Positions 1 through 64,000 of a DNA stretch of 64,000 nucleotides are shown here, piece after piece. Both the position numbers and the translations under genes were made by a program. The stretch spans positions 1,996,001 through 2,060,000 of the forward strand of contig OZ037770.1 in the NCBI GenBank assembly GCA_964035545.1, read 5' to 3'. Each line of letters begins with the position of its first letter. The stretch's first letter is position 1. The notes beneath the pieces were generated by a model. It made no database searches. It had not been told where the DNA came from and saw only the letters and a program-made list of their open reading frames with translations. This DNA comes from Bugula neritina (Eukaryota; Bryozoa; Gymnolaemata; Cheilostomatida; Bugulidae).

Positions 1-1345
1 AATATATGTCAATAAATATGTTTACCAATTTTTTTTTATACATTATATTACATAAATAATAACAATATAAAACATTTGGAGAGTGTGGGTATATCAAAGA
101 AGACTTATATAATAACTAAACATAATATTATTGCGCAATTACTGTTATTTTCAAATGAAAACCTATATGTCTAATAAAATGATAAGTAGGCTATATATAG
201 CATTAAATCTTAACCACATATTAGTAAGCATGCATTTCTTACATTTAATGACTTACAGCATCTTTTTATGAAAAATAACTTTGTGACATCTCATAGGAAA
301 TATTATTTAAAAATGAACGTTATGCTTAACTTAACGTAATAAATATTCAAATACTGGATAAGGGTTAAATTACTACAGGGGAGAGAATAGGTGCTATTAA
401 AGTTCTAAGCCAAGTCTTGTTTATTTTGGATTAAGAATTGTGTATAACACTTTATTGTTTAGTGTTAATGCTGAACATTTCTAGCAAACTTTTTTTCATC
501 AGAGAAGGTAAGTTTAAATACATAATATTATTTTTTCAAAAGTATTTTATGAATCATTTTAAATGAATGTGGGTTATAGTTTTTTTATCACTTTGATTTT
601 TGCTTTAAATTTTAAATTCTATTTCAAAATGGTAATTATAGAACCGAGAAAAATTTACATAATACCTATTTTATAATTTTTCTACGTAACTAATTATAGT
701 AAACCTATGTTCTGTATACTATGACGGTATCCATCTTCAGAGATTCGATGTTGTTATTTGTATGATAATATGCTGACTATTCTAGATACTAGTCTTTTAT
801 TTATGGGTGATAAAGAAAATACAAATTGCTGTTGATCGGGCTTCTAATTTCAACACAAATTGCTTCATTGTATATTAATAGGGAAAATATGTTTGTATAT
901 AGAAACCGTTTGCATGCAGTAAAGTGCTGAGAAATCTATAATAATTTGTATAAAAATCAATAAAGCTGTTTCATGATTGTTATTTTAGCCTGGCATACAC
1001 AGATACATGGAAGATGATATCAAAAGCTGTTCTGAGATTTATATCTCAGCATGCGGATATAATAATTAATTGAGATTACTCCAAGTAAGGGAGACAACTT
1101 CTAAAACTAAACAAATACCTCTGCATTAAACTTCTACTTATGCGATTCAAACTAAAATATATCAAACCGAATAGAAAATTCTGCAAGATATAAAGTCAGC
1201 CATAGGGTACATGCAGAGAAGGTTGTTGCCCTGCAGGAACAGAACACATGTATGTTCATGTTATATAAGTAGCAAAGTATATTAACTTTGTGTATATTAT
1301 AGTAGCAGTGAAAATAAAACTTTTCGAAAGATTTCCTCTATAAGG
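1..1345. other. A+T-rich sequence without recognised genes
   Basis: No splice-bounded open frame, repeat or RNA gene was recognised here. It lies downstream of the coiled-coil gene. Confidence 0.5.
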
Positions 1346-2525
1346 TTGTTTGTACTTACTAATATTGTTGTAAGTATATGTGTTAGTCAATTTACTTTTT
1401 CCTGATTTTTTTATTTCTTTTGCATGTATATTATATATAGTCAAGAATCAAGAAAGTTTAAACTATATATACATTCAGTACTGTAATTTGAGAGAAGGTA
1501 GGTGTCTTAGAGTTGAGTTCATGTCTTTGGTATATACTCACTGAGGGCACATCAAAATGATTATTAGCTTGTCCTCCAACCTTTTTATAAGTTTCCTTTT
1601 ATGCTGCACGCAGGTTGTCTTTAACATTCATTTTGATTTCTCAATGTAACTATTGCAATTGTCACTTAAGAGTTGAGTCCTCAGGTTTTGAGAAAAAAGA
1701 TAGGGTTGTAAGAGCTTCAACTAAAACTAACAGTAATAGTGATAGCCACAATGCATGTCTATAATATAACCACCAAATCAGCGACTAGATAGAGTTTTAT
1801 AGCACATGCATTGATATGTAAATAATAATATACAAATATATTTATTTTGTTGTTAAACTTTGATGGTATAACCCCGCAACAGTATACATATTATTTTTGT
1901 CTCTTTTAGTTGCTATAAATTAGTTTGTATATTTACTAATGTTGCTGCAGGTATAGTGATGGTCAGTTTTATTTCCTCTGCATGTATATATTATATATAA
2001 TACATTCCAGCATTTCAAAGAGCTTTAAACTGTACATTCAGTACTGTTGATTGAGTAGAAGGAGGTGTGCTAGAATTGAGTTTACATCTCTGATACTTAC
2101 CGAAGGTATACATCAGCACAATTATCAGATTATCCTCCCAACTTTTTAGTATTTTTCCTGCTGCATGAATATTAATTTAAATTTAAGGCTTTCTTCTAAT
2201 TTGAAACATAATTCCAGCAGTGCTAACTGTTGTTGATTTTCTAGAATTAGATCATTTGTATTCACTAATATTGCTGTAGGTATAGTAGTGACAGTTAGTC
2301 GATACTTTTTCTTGACATTTCTTTTGTTTTCTCCGCATGTATAAAATAATTAAGAATCAAGGAGCTTTAAATTGAATTTACATTCATTTTTCTGGTTGTA
2401 TCAGTAGAGGTAGGTGTGCTAGAGTTGAGTTCACATCTTTCCTATGATCACTGAATTAGGCACCTGATAATTATCATTTAATAGTCCTCAACATCCTTTG
2501 TGTTTTTTCTGCTGCATGAACTTCC
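1346..2525. repeat. three diverged tandem units of about 250-280 bp
   Basis: Units at about 1346-1620, 1921-2175 and 2251-2525 share ordered landmarks: a ttactaatattg(t/c)tg start, a ttttgcatgtat block, agctttaaa..ttcagt, gtgctagagttgagtt and a ttttctgctgcatga end. I recognise no coding potential or known family. Confidence 0.6.
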
Positions 2526-3570
2526 AATTCGGTTTTTCAGTGTCTGATTGTTAACCAAAGTATCTTGGGTTGTTATAAAATATGAATAACTAAATATATT
2601 ATATGTTTAAACTGGCAATATATATAGTATTCTACATGGAACCACATATTTTCATCTAATCAAATTAACTACAAAAAAGTATGAGTGAGAGAGAGAGTTA
2701 ATTAAATATATATGTTCTCTGTGTACTATATTTAGATAAATAAATAATTTGTTCCACAAAAATAAAAGTTGATTTATAAGAAATAAACAGGAGCAGTTAG
2801 AGAAACTTATAATAATATTATCTATATAGAACATTTCTCTGTATGGTTTCTGAATTGCATGTTACTTTCTATATCAACTTTACATGTTATTATGTATACA
2901 GTTTGGTAAAACGAGTAGCATGTTGAGCATAAAAAGTTTATTATAGCAGCTATTTTTTGTAGCTATATTTTTGCTCAATCAAAAAGTTATAAATATTATC
3001 TCTACATTTCCCATTTCAAATATTATATATTATACTTTATGTTGAAAATGTTGGCTAAAGTTCTAAATAGTGCATGTGTAATTATACTTTTGTAAACAAA
3101 ACTTTTTATTATCATAAACTGGTGAAATGGAATAGGTTATCAATAAATTCATTATGGTGAAAAAAAGAATGTAAACCCTCTGTTATGTCTCATGTATAAG
3201 TCAACTAACGAAAGTCAAGTATTGCATGGATCAGACTGTAAATTGGGGTCTTGTTAGGATATGATTGTATATAATCTTTCTCTCAATATATAATTACATT
3301 GACATTTACCGCATCACTTCTTAGGAGAACTAAGCAGCACTATAGTCATTGGAAGGCACCTTACAAAGTATGTACTTTACAATATGAATAAAAATACATT
3401 TTAATGAGCTCTTATATAAAACATCTTGCAGGGATAAGCGTAGCTAATATAATGCAAATGCGCAGTGTTTAAGGTGCTTGATTGAGCAATTAAAGAAGAA
3501 AAAAATTGCAAATCAACAAATGCCTATATAACAGCGGTAGAGTTCTCATAAAGATATAAAAATATTGAAA
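2526..3570. other. A+T-rich sequence without recognised genes
   Basis: Nothing beyond short chance open frames is visible between the tandem units and the first Penelope-like element. Confidence 0.45.
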
Positions 3571-3630
3571 CATATATATATATATATATATATATTTAAA
3601 AAAATTGAAATGACACAGTTAAATTTGATA

Positions 3631-3692
3631 AAACATTTTATTACTAATAGTTTCATGCATATTAAAATATACACTCTTCAGATGAAATGTTT
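3631..3692 (-). ncRNA. hammerhead ribozyme, class 1
   Basis: On the minus strand: an 11-nt stem I strand, CTGAAGA core, an 8-bp stem II (two G-U pairs), GAAA, a minimal stem III (ACT-ATT-AGT), then GUA before the cleavage site and the second stem I strand. One stem I pair is a C-A mismatch relative to the copy at 4772. Type I layout, as reported for PLEs. Confidence 0.75.
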
Positions 3693-3794
3693 AAATCTAC
3701 TAAAGAATATATTACATGGTACTATTTAAATAGTAAAAAGCTGAAAAGCTGGCCGATTAATGATATTTAAAATAGGCTGGTAAGCATATTGTAT

Positions 3795-4536
3795 GGATTA
3801 TAAAATGCTCATGTAACTACATGTAGAAATAAAATTACTCCTGGTGTTTAATGAAGCGTATGTTGGTTTGTATACTATAAAATATTTCTCCTATAGACAT
3901 AGGTGACAGAGGGGGGAGTTTTTATTGCACGGTCGGGCATGTTTTAAAATTCTCCATTGTGTATTATTATAATCTATATTTTTGTCTTTTAAAGTCCAGA
4001 CATATTTACTGAGCTCAGTGGAGTTGCGTTTATTATTATGTTTAAATTTGGCTATACGGTTACGATATTTGAATTTGAATTCACCCTTAGTCAGTCCAAC
4101 ATATGTTTCTGTGTGGTTGTTGGAGGAGACAGTGGCTTGGTATATCAGAGATTTTGATCTGCAGTTATCATTGAGTGGGCACAGATTCTTATTTCTGCAG
4201 TTGCATGGGTCATTTACATTCTCCTGTTGATGAAGTAATTTTTTGTTGTGTTCGTTTATCATAGACCGTACATTCTTCATGCAGCTGTAGCTGACTTTTA
4301 AGGTTTTGTTGTTGAATATTTTACTAAGGGCGTGGTTGTGTATAAACTCTTCCTGTGCTATCCTCAGAAATTCTTTGCTTACATTTGTGGCTACATTGCG
4401 GCTGTATGGCGGGTTGAACCAGATTACGGGCTTTTGGCGGTTGATTTTGTTAGGATGATTTGCCTTTGTCTGTTGGTAAAATTTAAGTTTATGGCTGTAT
4501 CCGCTTTTCTTTAGGGCCTCTTGGTATAGTGTCTAT
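3795..4536 (-). pseudogene. PLE GIY-YIG endonuclease region, truncated
   Basis: Reads a linker with PVIWFNPPYSRNVATNVSK, then KVSYSCMKNVRSMINEHNK, the Cys cluster CNCRNKNLCPL, LIYQATV and TYVGLTKG (the GIY..YIG halves), then TELSKYVW with the catalytic Glu. At 3888-3890 a TAG replaces the Trp found in the other copies (CLW-E). There is no start codon and no RT upstream, so it is dead. Confidence 0.85.
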
Positions 4537-4771
4537 GGGAGAAGTATTTTATAGTATACAAACCAACATACGCTTCATTAAACACCAGAAGTGATTTTAT
4601 TTCTACATGTTAATATAGACGTGCGAGGGCATTTGTTTTAGAAAGCGTTACATGAGCATTTTATAATCCATACAATATGCTTACCAGCCTATTTTAAATA
4701 TCAGTAATCGGCCAGCTTTTCAGCTTTTTACTATTTAAATAGGACCATGTAATATATTCTTTAGTAGATTT

Positions 4772-4833
4772 AAACATTTTATCTGAAGAGTGTATATTTT
4801 AATATGCATGAAACTATTAGTAATAAAATGTTT
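4772..4833 (+). ncRNA. hammerhead ribozyme, class 1
   Basis: Stem I strands 4772-4782 and 4823-4833 are perfectly complementary over 11 bp. Core CTGAAGA is at 4783-4789, stem II 4790-4797 with 4802-4809, GAAA at 4810-4813. Stem III is 3 bp with an ATT loop and predicted cleavage is after A4822 (GUA). Confidence 0.85.
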
Positions 4834-4885
4834 TATCAAATTGAACTGTGTCATTTTAATTTTATTATATATATATATATATATA

Positions 4886-5105
<220 letters not shown>

Positions 5106-6171
5106 ACTGCACATTCTACACACCACTTGAGAACTAACAAGGTCATAGCTGGCTGTGTTAACTATACTGTATGATAAGTCACATTCCCAACTGTGTGTAC
5201 ACATATACTGCAAACCCTAGTTTACTAAAACTGACTAGGCTGCTTTTATTGACTTGTCAAATAGTTTCTATATATAATGCTTTGGTTTGATAATATTGAA
5301 TTTCTGTCACAATCAATTATGTCTGTCCATTTGGTTTAAATTGCATAACAATTAAATTTATTTGTTGACAGGGCTTTGAGGTGTAAAAATTATTTTTGCT
5401 TTTTATAGTAACTAAAAAATTAAAGGTAACATTACCATATTGTACCTCAAACTTTTCTCTTAGCAATTACCTAATTCAGCTATCTCACTCAATAAGCAGA
5501 TCATTACAAGTATATGACTTTAACTGCAAACAGCAAATTACATGAAGTAATTGCATTTGAGAAAAATAATTTTATTATCAATTCAATTAAAAATGTTAAA
5601 ACTAATTTTTTTTCATAATTTTTGATTAAAACTATAATATAACATCTTGCTGACACTTCCAATAAAGTTAAAATAGCAATGAAATTGCAGTACAAACATG
5701 AAAGATATCATACCTATTCAATCTACATTACTATAAATCAAAAGTAGCTTACAAAGATACAAGTTTGTGCATTATAATCCATATATATTAAAATATGCTG
5801 ACTATTTAGGATACAGAAGTAAATTATATAACCAGTGTCTATAGAAGTGGGTGCTGTTTAAGTACAAGCACAAGCTAAACTTCAATCAACAGCAAACATA
5901 ATTTATCTGTATCCTAAGTTGTATGTATGTATTTATCTGGTTATATAGAAGTAGGTGCTGTCTAAATGAAAACACAAACTGAACCTCAACTAATAGCAAA
6001 TCTAATTTCTTAAAAACGCAGGTGTAGGAAGATAAACTGTATAACAATAAAATTGTGTTTCCATTTTCGCCTGCCACCTTAAAAAATCAGTTGAATTCAA
6101 CAATTTATACTTGACTTCTTGGACTGTCAATTTTGAGAATCAAATAGTTAATTAATAAGCTCAATAAAGAT
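5106..6171. other. intergenic A+T-rich sequence
   Basis: It lies between the palindrome and the 3' end of the coiled-coil gene. A short direct repeat (ataaccagtgtctatagaagtgggtgctgt at 5830 and a similar copy at 5940) is the only structure noticed. Confidence 0.4.
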
Positions 6172-6177
6172 TTTATT
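6172..6177 (-). promoter_or_regulatory. poly(A) signal AATAAA of the coiled-coil gene
   Basis: An AATAAA hexamer lies about 60 nt downstream of the stop codon on the minus strand (TTTATT on plus). This is the expected place for 3' end formation and supports 6238-6432 as the last coding exon. Confidence 0.6.
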
Positions 6178-6237
6178 GATGAATAAGAGTTTCTGCAACA
6201 AAGTGATTACTTCGAAGTCATCGTTTAAAATCAAACA

Positions 6238-63876
<57,639 letters not shown>

Positions 63877-64000
63877 CTGCATGGAATGTAAATAAAGACC
63901 CTCATGAATAAAAGCAATAAGCAAAGCAAAAAACTAATGCTACAAAATGTGTACATGATGTAAAACTAAAACAGCCAACTTGTGAAGGAACTTTTGCAAT

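Larger units (their letters stand above)
3599..4867 (-). mobile_element. Penelope-like element fragment with inverted termini (copy 1)
   Basis: Arms at 3599-3895 and 4537-4867 are inverted repeats of each other, the right arm about 40 bp longer. Each carries a hammerhead motif. Between them is the 3' part of a PLE coding region on the minus strand. (TA)n flanks both ends (3572-3595 and 4866-4885). PLEs are known to carry terminal repeats in direct or inverted arrangement. Reverse transcriptase sequence is absent, so the copy is truncated. Confidence 0.8.

Overview
The window looks like nuclear DNA of an invertebrate animal. It is strongly A+T-rich, full of long (TA)n tracts, has GT-AG introns, and carries animal-type mobile elements: Penelope-like elements with GIY-YIG endonuclease, Ty3/gypsy relics, Tc1, an R4-like and another non-LTR retrotransposon, and tRNA-derived repeats. 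I cannot fix the phylum. Almost all long open frames in it are (TA)n, minisatellite or polypyrimidine artefacts.

The main host gene is on the minus strand and runs from beyond the right edge down to a stop codon at 6238-6240. Two 5' exons (63.7 and 63.4 kb) and one at 35.6 kb join in frame, across an intron of about 27.6 kb. They resemble the helical middle domain of guanylate-binding-protein (GBP) type large GTPases. After them comes an array of very small exons: twenty exons of exactly 42 nt, all phase 0, each encoding 14 residues (two coiled-coil heptads), plus a 34+41 nt pair that together keeps frame. A 64-residue terminal exon and a poly(A) signal follow. The twelve 3'-most 42-nt exons are a tandem duplication of a six-exon block (copy A about 7.0-16.1 kb, copy B about 16.4-25.2 kb). 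The two copies carry different transposon insertions, so each serves as the empty-site control for the other. The visible coding sequence adds up to about 515 codons; the GTPase end, if there is one, lies outside the window.

Mobile elements by region: 3.6-4.9 kb, a Penelope-like (PLE) fragment between inverted termini; 7.9-10.8 kb, a complete, young LTR element carrying only Gag and protease plus a 24-nt-periodic array of seven RNA hairpins; 12.6-14.3 kb, PLE copy 2, and 14.5-15.3 kb, a TIR element, both inside one (TA)n tract; 16.6-21.2 kb, a decayed Ty3/gypsy element; 28.9 kb, a short TIR element; 31 kb, a PLE fragment; 32.8-35.3 kb, PLE copy 3; 39.3-40.3 kb, a LINE 3' end; 47.2-48.95 kb, a dead Tc1; 49.4-52.3 kb, an R4-like LINE relic. 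The PLE ends hold seven hammerhead ribozyme motifs of three sequence classes, mostly as inverted pairs.

Other structure: a 30-bp minisatellite with a higher-order repeat at 36.7-38.6 kb, cryptic simple sequence at 52.4-56 kb, a polypyrimidine tract at 58.0-58.4 kb, and three diverged tandem units at 1.3-2.5 kb. The rest of 40-63 kb is A+T-rich sequence in which I see no convincing gene.
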